Of a stretch of DNA of 18,977 bases, positions 6,426-13,517 are shown in pieces (position 1 is the first letter of the stretch; every line of letters starts with the position of its first letter). This DNA comes from Patescibacteria group bacterium (GTDB lineage Bacteria; Patescibacteriota; Patescibacteriia; UBA9934). A program made the position numbers and the translations under genes. The stretch is taken from NCBI GenBank assembly GCA_018896835.1, contig JAHILS010000022.1, positions 1 to 18,977 on the forward strand, written 5' to 3'. The notes under the pieces are model-generated. The model ran no database searches and had not been told where the DNA came from. It was given only the letters and a program-made list of their open reading frames with translations.

Positions 6426-7439
6426 AGTTATGATGAAATTATTGGATTAAATAACCTTTATAAAGCATGGGAAGAGTTTGTTGTTGGTAAAGCCAATAAA
6501 GATGATGTGCAGTTATTTGCTCTTAATCTGTTTGATAATGTTGCGAAATTGCATGATGATTTGTTAGATAGGACATACAAGCACAGCGGATATTACAGCT
6601 TTTTTATAAATGATCCTAAACGAAGGCATATTCATAAGGCAGAGGTTAGAGATAGGTTGCTTCACCACGCTATTCACCGTAAGTTATATCCGTTTTTTGA
6701 TAGAACCTTTATAAGCGACTCTTATTCTTGTCGTTTAGGCAAGGGCGTTTACAAGGCGATTGAGAGTTTTGATGCTAAGTCATATAAGGTAAGTAGAAAT
6801 AACACTAAAACTTGCTGGGTCTTGAAGTGCGATATCAAGAAATTTTTTGACAGCATCAATCATGAGGTTTTACTCAATATTTTAGCCGATTATATTCCTG
6901 ACCAAAACATTATCTGGCTTCTTTCCAATGTGATTGATAGCTATCATAACGAAAATATGCATGGTGTTGGTTTGCCTCTTGGAAATTTAACATCACAACT
7001 ATTTGCTAATGTGTATATGAATGTTTTTGATCAATGGATGAAACATACATTAAAAGCCGAACACTACATCCGTTATGCTGACGATTTTGTTATTTTTTCC
7101 AATGATAAATACCAGCTGGAAGATATGATTGAGCCGATACGCGAGTTTCTTTCTCACGGATTATGTTTAATCCTGTACCCCACAAAGACGGTCATTAAAA
7201 CCTATGCATCAGGTATTGATTTTCTTGGATGGGTGCATTTTCCAAATTATAAAAAGCTAAGAGTAAAAACAAAACAAAGAATGTTTAGAAAATTAACAAA
7301 TGAGCCACAACCGGAAATTTTTCAATCATATTTAGGATTACTTACTCACGGAAATACATTCAAAATTGAGAGTGAATTAAGAAATGCGTATTGGTTGCTT
7401 AATAATAAAAGTGAAGTCCGTCATCCGCCATACAATTAA
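6405..7439 (+). CDS. DGR-type reverse transcriptase
   Basis: RNA-dependent DNA polymerase of 344 residues (from ATG 6405) that copies the TR RNA with errors at adenines, feeding mutagenic retrohoming into VR. Visible RT motifs: RDRLLHHAIHRKLYPFFD (82-99), the first catalytic Asp in LKCDIKKFFDSINH (Asp143), GLPLGNLTSQLFAN (189-202), where the SQ form is typical of DGR RTs and replaces the group II intron QG signature, YADD (224-227), and FLGW (273-276). The frame is open further upstream, but earlier codons give a hydrophobic sequence unlike the family and run antisense to avd, so 6405 is preferred. No Shine-Dalgarno site is seen; TATTAT at 6392-6397 could give a leaderless mRNA. Very AT-rich (17 G+C in 7261-7320). 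No maturase or endonuclease domain, which argues against a group II intron. Confidence 0.95.
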   Translation: MKIQFSHSYDEIIGLNNLYKAWEEFVVGKANKDDVQLFALNLFDNVAKLHDDLLDRTYKHSGYYSFFINDPKRRHIHKAEVRDRLLHHAIHRKLYPFFDRTFISDSYSCRLGKGVYKAIESFDAKSYKVSRNNTKTCWVLKCDIKKFFDSINHEVLLNILADYIPDQNIIWLLSNVIDSYHNENMHGVGLPLGNLTSQLFANVYMNVFDQWMKHTLKAEHYIRYADDFVIFSNDKYQLEDMIEPIREFLSHGLCLILYPTKTVIKTYASGIDFLGWVHFPNYKKLRVKTKQRMFRKLTNEPQPEIFQSYLGLLTHGNTFKIESELRNAYWLLNNKSEVRHPPYN

Positions 7440-7515
7440 AAATATTAAATATCCCTATTAGATATAGTGGCCTTCTTTTGTTTTTGAGCCCAAAATGCTA
7501 ATATGTGCGTGTAGA

Positions 7516-7521
7516 TATAAT
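7516..7521 (+). promoter_or_regulatory. -10 element of the lipoprotein gene
   Basis: TATAAT ends 9 bases before the ATG at 7531, so the transcript would begin at or next to the start codon. No convincing -35 is seen. Confidence 0.45.
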
Positions 7522-7530
7522 ATAAAAAAT

Positions 7531-8073
7531 ATGAAAAAAGTATTATTTAGTTTGCTTACGTTGGTTATTTTAGGGGGTGGGTGTACAGCTTTGCCAAAAA
7601 CAGTACAAGGTGATTGGTATTTGGCGTTTGATATGCCAAACGGCTGGGTAATGGTTGAGCCTTATTTGGTAGGGAGTCAGGCTGTTCCAAATAGCGAGCC
7701 GATAACGCGCGACACCAAAGATGTGATTTTACAAAGTACTTCAAAAGGCGTTTGGACAAGTGCCAATGAGCCAAGCGAAGAAACGTTGGCTCTAATCGGA
7801 GAGGTAGAAACAGAGGACTTTGCTTTCGTTCGGGTGTTAAAGCTAGATGATCGCAGAGTAATACCCTCAGAGGCAGAAGATATTGGCAATGATTTTTATA
7901 AGTTAAAGCTTTGCGATGACGGTGGCGATTGTCAGGCTAATGGTCGGTATAATTATGATTATTACTTAGCGACCGACAGCGGGAAGTATCAGTTTATAGT
8001 CACTCTTAAGGGCCAGAGTATTGATGAAGCAGAAGATGTGATACTTAGCGCGCAAGAGGTTACACTAGAATAA
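7531..8073 (+). CDS. Putative lipoprotein of unknown function
   Basis: A 180-residue protein starting MKKVLFSLLTLVILGGGC. The basic start, hydrophobic stretch and Cys18 form a lipoprotein signal, though the residues before Cys are GGG and not the usual LAG-type box. The mature part is about 160 residues, acidic, with likely beta structure (GDWYLAFDMPNGWVM) and a C-terminal segment KYQFIVTLKGQS. I do not recognise a family; small lipoproteins of this form, possibly extracellular solute- or wall-associated, are common in Patescibacteria. The ATG at 7531 is preferred over 7495 because the signal peptide begins there and a -10 lies just upstream. The next gene follows after 13 bases and the two are probably co-transcribed. 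Confidence 0.7.
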   Translation: MKKVLFSLLTLVILGGGCTALPKTVQGDWYLAFDMPNGWVMVEPYLVGSQAVPNSEPITRDTKDVILQSTSKGVWTSANEPSEETLALIGEVETEDFAFVRVLKLDDRRVIPSEAEDIGNDFYKLKLCDDGGDCQANGRYNYDYYLATDSGKYQFIVTLKGQSIDEAEDVILSAQEVTLE

Positions 8074-8086
8074 AAATTGAAAATAT

Positions 8087-8962
8087 ATGAAAAAAATACT
8101 TATTTCACTTTCACTTGGCGTTTTTGCCCTTTGCATCGCACTTCCAGCATCTGCTTCCTTGTCATTTCCATCGGTAGCTGACCTTGACCACGGCGACTTG
8201 ATTAAAACCGCCTCATCAAGTTCGGTCTATTACTTTGGCGACAACGAGATGCGTTACGGATTCCCAAACGAAGCCACATATTACACTTGGTACGATAATT
8301 TTAATGGAGTTAAAACAATCTCAGTTTCACAAATGGGAGACATCCCATTTGGTGGGAACGTCACCTATAAGCCACAAATGGGAAACGATGGCATTTCTAC
8401 TAGACTATTAAAGCTAAGCGGTAAATCAACAGTGTACGTTCCGATTGGTGATGGTATGTTGGTGGGGTTAAAAGGTGAAGACAATGCTTCAGCATTGTTT
8501 GGACTTGGTTGGAAAAATTACATTGATACCTTACCAGACGTACTGGCCAATCAATACATATTTTTAAGCGGGTATTTGGCTGACTCAACACGTTTTATTG
8601 AAGACAACGGTTACAGTATTTCTGACGACAAAGAACTTCAGACAACAAGCGGGGTGATGATGTATGAAGATCCAATGCGATTTGCTGGTTATGACGAGTT
8701 AGGCACGTGTAAAACCACTGGAACATGTTGCACTGGTAATTACTGTGGATACAATGTTGTAAAAGTAGACGAAGGTGGAACAGCCAAATTTATCAACTAC
8801 ACCGAAGATTCACTAACCATCCGCGAAGAGGATGGACTTTGGACAACTGGTAAAATGGAACCGGGAGACATAGTCGTGCTGCAAATTAATCTTGATTCAG
8901 GGGTCTACAACTTCCAAGCCAGCGAAAACCATAGCATGGTTGGGGTGATGGTGGTTGAGTAA
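8087..8962 (+). CDS. Secreted protein with cupredoxin-like C-terminal domain
   Basis: A 291-residue exported protein. The signal peptide (1-23) ends ALPASA. Residues about 38-110 (GDLIKTASSSSVYYFGDNEMRY onward) follow a pattern I associate with Patescibacteria surface proteins, repeated at about 118-175 with STVYVPIGDG. A Cys-rich link (CKTTGTCCTGNYC) leads to a final domain of about 70 residues with GGTAKFINYTEDSLTI, MEPGD and YNFQASENHSMVGVMVV, resembling a plastocyanin/cupredoxin fold. In that fold copper is held by His, Cys, His and Met; here the late His and Met are present but Ala stands where Cys is expected and the early His is not obvious, so copper binding is doubtful. Likely co-transcribed with the upstream lipoprotein gene. 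Confidence 0.65.
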   Translation: MKKILISLSLGVFALCIALPASASLSFPSVADLDHGDLIKTASSSSVYYFGDNEMRYGFPNEATYYTWYDNFNGVKTISVSQMGDIPFGGNVTYKPQMGNDGISTRLLKLSGKSTVYVPIGDGMLVGLKGEDNASALFGLGWKNYIDTLPDVLANQYIFLSGYLADSTRFIEDNGYSISDDKELQTTSGVMMYEDPMRFAGYDELGTCKTTGTCCTGNYCGYNVVKVDEGGTAKFINYTEDSLTIREEDGLWTTGKMEPGDIVVLQINLDSGVYNFQASENHSMVGVMVVE

Positions 8963-9003
8963 AATGTTATTAAAATAATAATTTTAACAATTAAGATATA
9001 TAT

Positions 9004-9504
9004 ATGGTAGAAGTACCAGGTCCAGAGGGACAAATGAGTGGCATAAAGCCAGAAAAAGCTAAGAAAAATATCGCATTTGACATGATTGCGCGCGGTGAGC
9101 ATGTTGCACAAAAAAAATTTGCTCTTAGGAGAGAGGGCGAGAAGGCCATGGAGGGTATTGCTATGGGTGCTGAAATTATGAAATTCGCTAGGTTTGCGCA
9201 GTTGTGTTTTGAGACTGGTAATGAGAGATTGGCAGGGGTTGCGGGAAGAATTAAACAGATTATTGAGACATTGGTAAGTAATTTGGATGACACCAATAAA
9301 CCCCCAAGTGAGGAAGAAAAATATGGTGAGATATATTCAGCGTTATCTCAAATGAGACTAATGCGTGATACCGCCATCAACGAAGCTCTGAGTTTAAGAG
9401 AATCGGAACTACTTGAAGAGATGGATGAAAAAGCTTCCCGCATGCCGTCATTTGATGCAGAGGATTTGCCAGCAAAAAAAGATTCTGAAGAGCCTGCTGA
9501 ATAA
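9004..9504 (+). CDS. Hypothetical helical cytoplasmic protein
   Basis: A 166-residue protein with no signal peptide or membrane segment. It is predicted mostly alpha-helical (EKAMEGIAMGAEIMKFARFAQ, LSLRESELLEEMDEKA) with an acidic, Pro-containing tail. I do not recognise a family. ATG at 9004 and ATG at 9034 are both possible starts; no Shine-Dalgarno site supports either. The gene is followed by a strong terminator and has the same direction as the two secreted-protein genes, but with a 41-base AT-rich gap, so a separate transcript is possible. Confidence 0.6.
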   Translation: MVEVPGPEGQMSGIKPEKAKKNIAFDMIARGEHVAQKKFALRREGEKAMEGIAMGAEIMKFARFAQLCFETGNERLAGVAGRIKQIIETLVSNLDDTNKPPSEEEKYGEIYSALSQMRLMRDTAINEALSLRESELLEEMDEKASRMPSFDAEDLPAKKDSEEPAE

Positions 9505-9511
9505 ATAGTAT

Positions 9512-9544
9512 AAAAAAAACAGGATTTTGATTCCTGTTTTTTTT
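9512..9544. terminator. Rho-independent terminator between hypothetical gene and tRNA-Cys
   Basis: The stem pairs 9512-9524 with 9532-9544 (A run, then ACAGGA with TCCTGT, then T run) around a 7-base loop. A and T runs on both sides allow termination from both strands: the gene at 9004 and the tRNA on the minus strand. Confidence 0.85.
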
Positions 9545-9560
9545 GTTTGATTTATATTTT

Positions 9561-9637
9561 TGGAGGCCATGGTCGGACTTGAACCGACGCATAGCGGTTT
9601 TGCAGACCGCCGCGTTAACCAACTTCGCCACATGGCC
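9561..9637 (-). tRNA. tRNA-Cys (GCA)
   Basis: A complete cloverleaf of 77 bases including an encoded CCA end. The acceptor stem GGCCATG pairs with CATGGCC, the discriminator is U as required for Cys, the anticodon stem GCGGT/ACCGC encloses CTGCAAA with anticodon GCA, and the T arm GTCGG/CCGAC encloses TTCAAGT. Confidence 0.95.
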
Positions 9638-9666
9638 ATTTTCCTCGGTGACAAAAGAGTAACAGA

Positions 9667-10089
9667 TTATCGGATCTCCTGCAAAATTCTGATAATTTGG
9701 TCTAGTGGGAGTGATGCTAGGTTTTTTGGCACAATCTCTTTGGCTGATTTTTGCACGTCAGTGTGCATGTGTTCAAAAATCTCATTTTTATATGCTTCTG
9801 GCGCGCAGATTATCAAATCGACTGGTTCTTTTTTCATCAATTTTAACAAGTAAGCGCTTAATTCTTTATACATCAGGACGCGGGTGAGGCGCTTTTCTTC
9901 ATCAAAATCCTTTGGCCCATCGTTGGCTGTTCCGCTGGGCACGCCTTCGTGATCAATCTCTTTGGCATGAATTTCGTGCAATGGTTCCATGTCGCGATCT
10001 ACGATAACAAATAGTTTTGCAATTTCATTATTAGTAACCGCAACATATGTTTTTTTCTCGTATGGGGAGTAATGATGTGATATCTGCAT
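9667..10089 (-). CDS. Host-attachment / baeRF-like protein
   Basis: A 140-residue cytoplasmic protein resembling the 'host attachment' family, now grouped with bacterial archaeo-eukaryotic release factor (baeRF) domains. Supporting pattern: an N-terminal strand TYVAVTNNEIAKLFVI, a charged middle (ELHEIHAKEIDHEG..GPKDFDEEKR), helix KELSAYLLKLMKK, strand DLIICAPEAYKNEIF, and the typical end EIVPKNLASLPLDQIIRIL. The family is linked by inference to ribosome-associated functions; its activity is not established. The ATG at 10089 lies 8 bases after an extended -10 (TGATATAAT, minus strand), suggesting a leaderless mRNA. Divergent from the VIT-family gene across only 49 bases. Confidence 0.65.
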   Translation of the reverse strand: MQISHHYSPYEKKTYVAVTNNEIAKLFVIVDRDMEPLHEIHAKEIDHEGVPSGTANDGPKDFDEEKRLTRVLMYKELSAYLLKLMKKEPVDLIICAPEAYKNEIFEHMHTDVQKSAKEIVPKNLASLPLDQIIRILQEIR

Positions 10090-10097
10090 ATGTTCAC

Positions 10098-10106
10098 ATT
10101 ATATCA
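10098..10106 (-). promoter_or_regulatory. Extended -10 promoter of the baeRF-like gene
   Basis: On the minus strand TGATATAAT matches the extended -10 consensus fully. Eight bases separate it from the ATG at 10089, so the mRNA would be essentially leaderless. Confidence 0.55.
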
Positions 10107-10119
10107 ATTTTCAATGTCT

Positions 10120-10128
10120 TGGTATAAT
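10120..10128 (+). promoter_or_regulatory. Extended -10 promoter of the VIT-family gene
   Basis: TGGTATAAT matches the extended -10 consensus; the ATG at 10139 follows after 10 bases, leaving a leader of only a few bases. It is back to back with the promoter at 10098-10106. Confidence 0.55.
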
Positions 10129-10138
10129 AACTCACGAT

Positions 10139-10843
10139 ATGGTAGGAGGATTTTTTAGCAGAGCAGGAGTTTATATAAGAGAAGTTGTTTTTGGGTTGGA
10201 AGATAGCCTTGTTTCAACTTTGGGTGTTGTTACTGGTGTAGCTGTTATCACTCAAGACTCGGCAATGGTGCTGGTTACTGGTTGCGTACTTATTGTTGTG
10301 GAAGCGGTTTCAATGTCTGCTGGCAGTTATCTTTCTTCAAAGTCGGCCATGGAAGTTTTTGAAAATCGCAAAAAGCAAGATGGTTCCAGGATTTTACAAT
10401 CACGTTTTAGTGACGATCAGTCGGTTGAGGATTTGTTAATGGCTAAGAAGTTTAATGACTCGCAGATCAAAAAGATCCTTAGTGTTTTGTCCCACGAACG
10501 TTCGTTGTGGATAAAAGAAGTTCAGCGGTGTGAGTATAGATTTGCTCCAGCAGTTTCGGGCCACCCGATAATGGCGGGAATTGTGATGGGAGGTTTTTAT
10601 TTGTTTGGAGGTTTGTTTCCATTATTGCCATACGCATTTCTTCCGGCTGTTAACTCGCTAGCGCCATCGGTTGGGCTGACAGTTTTTGCGCTTTTTGGAC
10701 TGGGATTTGCTAAGGCTAAATACGTTGGTACAAATCCTCTTAAGAGTGGATTTGAAATGGCATTTATTTCCGTCTCTGCCGCGGTAATTGGATATGTTAT
10801 TGGGCGTCTGGCTTCTTTAGTCATTGGCATTGACGTTTATTAG
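10139..10843 (+). CDS. VIT1/CCC1-family membrane transporter
   Basis: A 234-residue integral membrane protein of the vacuolar iron transporter family, which moves Fe(II) or Mn(II) across membranes, usually by proton exchange. Family features: REVVFGLEDSLVSTLGVVTGVA near the start, the second helix EAVSMSAGSYLSSKSAMEVF, a charged cytoplasmic loop (about 80-135) with two helices, and three C-terminal membrane segments. Five membrane helices are expected. In eukaryotic VIT1 the loop contains a Glu-rich metal-binding site; here acidic residues are fewer. The stop codon is 5 bases from the next ATG, so it forms an operon with the thioredoxin-like gene. Metal export or storage near an Fe-S assembly cluster is plausible but inferred. 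Confidence 0.85.
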   Translation: MVGGFFSRAGVYIREVVFGLEDSLVSTLGVVTGVAVITQDSAMVLVTGCVLIVVEAVSMSAGSYLSSKSAMEVFENRKKQDGSRILQSRFSDDQSVEDLLMAKKFNDSQIKKILSVLSHERSLWIKEVQRCEYRFAPAVSGHPIMAGIVMGGFYLFGGLFPLLPYAFLPAVNSLAPSVGLTVFALFGLGFAKAKYVGTNPLKSGFEMAFISVSAAVIGYVIGRLASLVIGIDVY

Positions 10844-10848
10844 CTCAC

Positions 10849-11829
10849 ATGTTTTTACATAGAAAACAAAAAATTAGTGCAATAGAGTTTCCCAAGGGTT
10901 TGGAGTGGCTTAATAGTGACCCACTTACCTTGCGATCGTTGCGTGGCAAGGTGGTACTTTTGGATTTTTGGACTTATTCGTGTGTGAATTGTTTGCGCAC
11001 ATTGGATCATTTACGTGCCTGGCATAAAAAATATGCCAATAAAGGACTGGTGATAATCGGCGTTCATGCTCCTGAGTTTGAGTTTGAGAAAAAAGAGGAG
11101 AATGTAACAAAGGCGGTCAAGCGTTTAAAGCTTCCGTATCCAATCGTGCTTGATAGCCAATACAAGCTTTGGTCAGCTTATGATAACCGTTGGTGGCCAA
11201 GGAAGTTGCTGATTAACAAAGACGGCGAGATTGTTTATGACCACGTTGGCGAAGGCGGGTATGCGCAGACTGAGGCTGAAATTCAGGAAGCATTGCACGC
11301 AGTCGGGCAAGGGGATTTTCCTATTATTGCACCCGACCCATTAGTTGGCGGATTAGTACATCACCGAATAACTCCAGAGATTTATTTTGGATTTTTGCGG
11401 GGAAAATTTGGCAATGCTGTTGGTTATGTTCCAGGTAATGAACATGTTTTCACAGACGTAGGTGAGCATGCGGACGATCAGGTATATTTGCACGGGCATT
11501 GGGTAATAGAAAAAGAGAATATTAATCATACGCGAGCATTGGCTCACAGTACTGAGTACATTGCTATTCGATACAGCGCATTTGAAGTGAATTTGGTGGC
11601 CGGGTCAACAAAAAAGAATCGAGCTTGCGAACTTGTGGTCGAGCTTGATGGGCAAAGTCTACCAGAGGATATGGCAGGAGATGATGTAAAAGTAAAAAAT
11701 GGAATAGCCACCGTGCTTGTGTGTGAGGCGCGAATGTATAACATTATTCGGTCCAAGGTTTATCACAGAGGAACATTAAAAATAAAAACCGACTGCGCTC
11801 ACCTAGCACTCTACGCCATGACCTTTTGA
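10849..11829 (+). CDS. DipZ-like thioredoxin protein with C-terminal carbohydrate-binding-like domain
   Basis: A 326-residue protein with two parts. Residues about 12-148 are a TlpA/DipZ-type thioredoxin domain with LDFWTYSCVNCLRTL, active-site CVNC at 45-48, and the cis-Pro region WWPRKLLINKDG. Residues about 170-326 match the C-terminal domain of DipZ (thioredoxin-like C-terminal, jelly-roll type), with YFGFLRGKFGNA and an ending LYAMTF. Full DipZ proteins also carry an N-terminal CcdA membrane domain, absent here. No signal peptide is present, so either it acts in the cytoplasm or export is unusual. A disulfide reductase or peroxide-related thiol role is likely. Translationally close to the VIT-family gene upstream (5-base gap). 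Confidence 0.85.
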   Translation: MFLHRKQKISAIEFPKGLEWLNSDPLTLRSLRGKVVLLDFWTYSCVNCLRTLDHLRAWHKKYANKGLVIIGVHAPEFEFEKKEENVTKAVKRLKLPYPIVLDSQYKLWSAYDNRWWPRKLLINKDGEIVYDHVGEGGYAQTEAEIQEALHAVGQGDFPIIAPDPLVGGLVHHRITPEIYFGFLRGKFGNAVGYVPGNEHVFTDVGEHADDQVYLHGHWVIEKENINHTRALAHSTEYIAIRYSAFEVNLVAGSTKKNRACELVVELDGQSLPEDMAGDDVKVKNGIATVLVCEARMYNIIRSKVYHRGTLKIKTDCAHLALYAMTF

Positions 11830-11875
11830 CGTGAGACTTAACTACAATCATGATCCTGACGATTGAAAGCACGAA

Positions 11876-11903
11876 ACCCCACGCGCCCGAGAGGCGGTGG
11901 GGT
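11876..11903 (+). terminator. GC-rich hairpin after the thioredoxin-like gene
   Basis: ACCCCACGCGCC pairs with GGCGGTGGGGT with one bulged base, around a short loop. There is no T run after it, so it may be a weak terminator or an RNA-stabilising hairpin. Confidence 0.4.
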
Positions 11904-11951
11904 CTTGACGATGAGTTTAATACTAATTGTCCAGCACCAGGTGCTTGGATA

Positions 11952-11960
11952 TGCTATGAT
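11952..11960 (+). promoter_or_regulatory. Extended -10 promoter of the cysteine desulfurase gene
   Basis: TGCTATGAT matches the extended -10 form with one change. It ends 6 bases before an ATG (11967) that opens an 11-codon leader frame. Confidence 0.45.
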
Positions 11961-11966
11961 TGACGC

Positions 11967-12002
11967 ATGCAATTTTATTGGGTAATCTGTGTTTTCTTAT
12001 GA
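11967..12002 (+). CDS. Possible leader peptide of 11 codons before iscS
   Basis: The frame encodes MQFYWVICVFL and ends in TGA that overlaps the ATG of the cysteine desulfurase gene (ATGA, 11999-12002). Its own ATG would be the 5' end of the mRNA given the -10 at 11955-11960. The overlap would couple translation of the desulfurase to that of the leader. It contains a Cys codon at position 8, which is suggestive for a cysteine-consuming enzyme, but one codon is weak evidence. This could be chance. Confidence 0.3.
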   Translation: MQFYWVICVFL

Positions 12003-13195
12003 AAAAACGTGAAATTTACTTGGATTATGCTGCCACGACGCCGACTGACCCTCGTGTTTTGGAGGTTATGGTGGACGTTGAGCGCCGTGGGCTTGGTAAT
12101 CCATCGAGCATGCATATGAAGGGCAAATATGCTCGTGACATTATCGAGGTGTCGCGCAGTACAGTGGCGCAGACTCTTGGCGCACACCCCGATGAGATTA
12201 TTTTTACAGGCAGTGGAACCGAATCTGACAATCTCGCCATTCAAGGAATTGCCCGTGTGCATAAAACGCATGGCAAACACATAATCTCTTGTGTTACCGA
12301 ACACCCAGCGGTTTTGGAAACGCTTATGCATTTGAAGGAAAGATTGGGATTTGAAATTACACTTTTAGAAGTTGATGAACATGGTTGCGTAACAGCCGAT
12401 CAAGTCATGAAAGCAATCCGCGAGGACACTATTCTTGTTTCAATCATGTATGCGAACAATGAGATTGGCACCATCCATCCGATTGCCGAGATTGGACGCG
12501 CGCTTGATAAATATCGCAAAGAGCATCAAACAGCTTATCCGTTTTTCCATTCTGATGCGTGTCAGGCCTTAGGCGCACTCGATATGAATGTTGAAAAATT
12601 ACATGTTGATTTGCTCACTATTAACTCGTCAAAGATTTATGGACCCAAGGGCGTAGGGGCTTTATTTGTCAGGCGGGGCGTGAAGATCACATCAATCCAA
12701 TTTGGTGGGGAGCAGGAAAAGCGATTGCGTCCAGGTACAGAAAACACGGCTGGCATTGCCGGATTTGCCAAAGCAGTTGAGCTCTCGCTTGAGTGTCAGA
12801 AAAAAGAGGTTAAGCGACTAACAAAACTTCGCGATTACTTCATCAAACATGTTTTAAAACAAATTCCAAACGCGCGCCTTAACGGTCACCCTAAAGATCG
12901 ACTGCCAAACAACGTTAACATTTCATTTTTAGGAGTTGAGGGTGAAGCACTTCTTTTATATCTTGATGCCCAAGGTATTTTTGCTTCATCAGGTTCGGCC
13001 TGCACAAGTCAGAAGCTTGACCCGAGCCATGTGATCATGGCCCTTGGCGTGTCTCACATAGTTGCCCACGGCAGTCTTCGTTTTACACTAGGAAGATGGA
13101 CAAAAAAGAAGGATTTAAAGTTTGTGCTTGAGGTTTTGCCAGAAATCGTAACACTACTTCGATCCATGAGTCCGATTAACGTTGATAAGAGTTAG
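11999..13195 (+). CDS. iscS: Cysteine desulfurase (IscS/NifS class)
   Basis: PLP-dependent enzyme of 398 residues that takes sulfur from cysteine as an enzyme persulfide and passes it to the Fe-S scaffold. Visible features: YLDYAATTP (7-15), TGSGTESDNLA (70-80), His102 of TEHPAV, DACQALG with Asp186 that contacts the PLP nitrogen, PLP Lys212 in NSSKIYGPKG, RPGTEN (244-249), and the catalytic Cys335 in SSGSACTS. The residue before the PLP Lys is Ser where most relatives have His (SGHK). The ATG at 11999 fits the family N-terminus; no Shine-Dalgarno site, but the start overlaps the stop of a short leader frame. It belongs functionally with the scaffold, ferredoxin and reductase genes downstream, separated by the DnaA-box array. 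Confidence 0.95.
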   Translation: MKKREIYLDYAATTPTDPRVLEVMVDVERRGLGNPSSMHMKGKYARDIIEVSRSTVAQTLGAHPDEIIFTGSGTESDNLAIQGIARVHKTHGKHIISCVTEHPAVLETLMHLKERLGFEITLLEVDEHGCVTADQVMKAIREDTILVSIMYANNEIGTIHPIAEIGRALDKYRKEHQTAYPFFHSDACQALGALDMNVEKLHVDLLTINSSKIYGPKGVGALFVRRGVKITSIQFGGEQEKRLRPGTENTAGIAGFAKAVELSLECQKKEVKRLTKLRDYFIKHVLKQIPNARLNGHPKDRLPNNVNISFLGVEGEALLLYLDAQGIFASSGSACTSQKLDPSHVIMALGVSHIVAHGSLRFTLGRWTKKKDLKFVLEVLPEIVTLLRSMSPINVDKS

Positions 13196-13271
13196 TTCAC
13201 ACTTTCCAACAAGTGCCAGCGTCCCCATCTCGACGCCTAGGAGAGATCTGCTCGAGCAGGCCCCCTCCTGT

Positions 13272-13364
13272 CGTCGGGGTGGGGACTATGACATCGATGT
13301 TCAATAAGACTCAGTGCCCCTCCCCCTCGACAAGCTCGGGATCTATGACTGGCGTCGGGGTGGG
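13272..13364 (+). repeat. Pair of 12-bp direct repeats in a GC-rich non-coding segment
   Basis: CGTCGGGGTGGG occurs at 13272-13283 and again at 13353-13364. Between and around them are C-rich tracts (13261-13267, 13317-13326) that can pair with the G-rich repeats. The segment 13196-13374 has no gene that I can support and leads into the DnaA-box array. Confidence 0.5.
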
Positions 13365-13374
13365 AAACTGGACC

Positions 13375-13500
13375 CTGTGGATAGAGATCCGATCTCGATG
13401 TGGATAAGTGACTCCGCTGTGGATAGAGATCCGATCTCGGTTGTGAATAACTCGATGCCTGTGGATAGAGATCCGATCTTGGTGTGGATATCGTTATAAA
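13375..13500 (+). repeat. Three 42-bp tandem repeats with six DnaA-box-like sites (candidate oriC)
   Basis: Units start at 13375, 13417 and 13459; their first 23 bases are identical except for one base in the third. Each unit has two 9-mers related to the DnaA box TTATCCACA, all in one orientation: TGTGGATAG (13376, 13418, 13460), TGTGGATAA (13399, perfect), TGTGAATAA (13442, the TTATTCACA variant) and TGTGGATAT (13483). Sites are 18-24 bases apart, about two helical turns. Each unit also carries the inverted repeat GAGATC-C-GATCTC (GATCTT in the third). The array is followed by an AT-rich stretch (13492-13518) that could be an unwinding element. dnaN is about 12 kb away; dnaA is not in the window. 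Confidence 0.6.
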
Positions 13501-13517
13501 CAATAAATTATACATAT

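Noticed and set aside
6405..7439. Group II intron or retron reverse transcriptase
   Set aside because: There is no maturase/X or endonuclease domain and no intron RNA. Presence of VR, TR and Avd and the SQ-type motif identifies a DGR enzyme.
13375..13500. CRISPR array
   Set aside because: The units are contiguous 42-bp tandem repeats with related, not unique, sequence between conserved parts, and no cas genes are nearby. The DnaA-box content explains them better.
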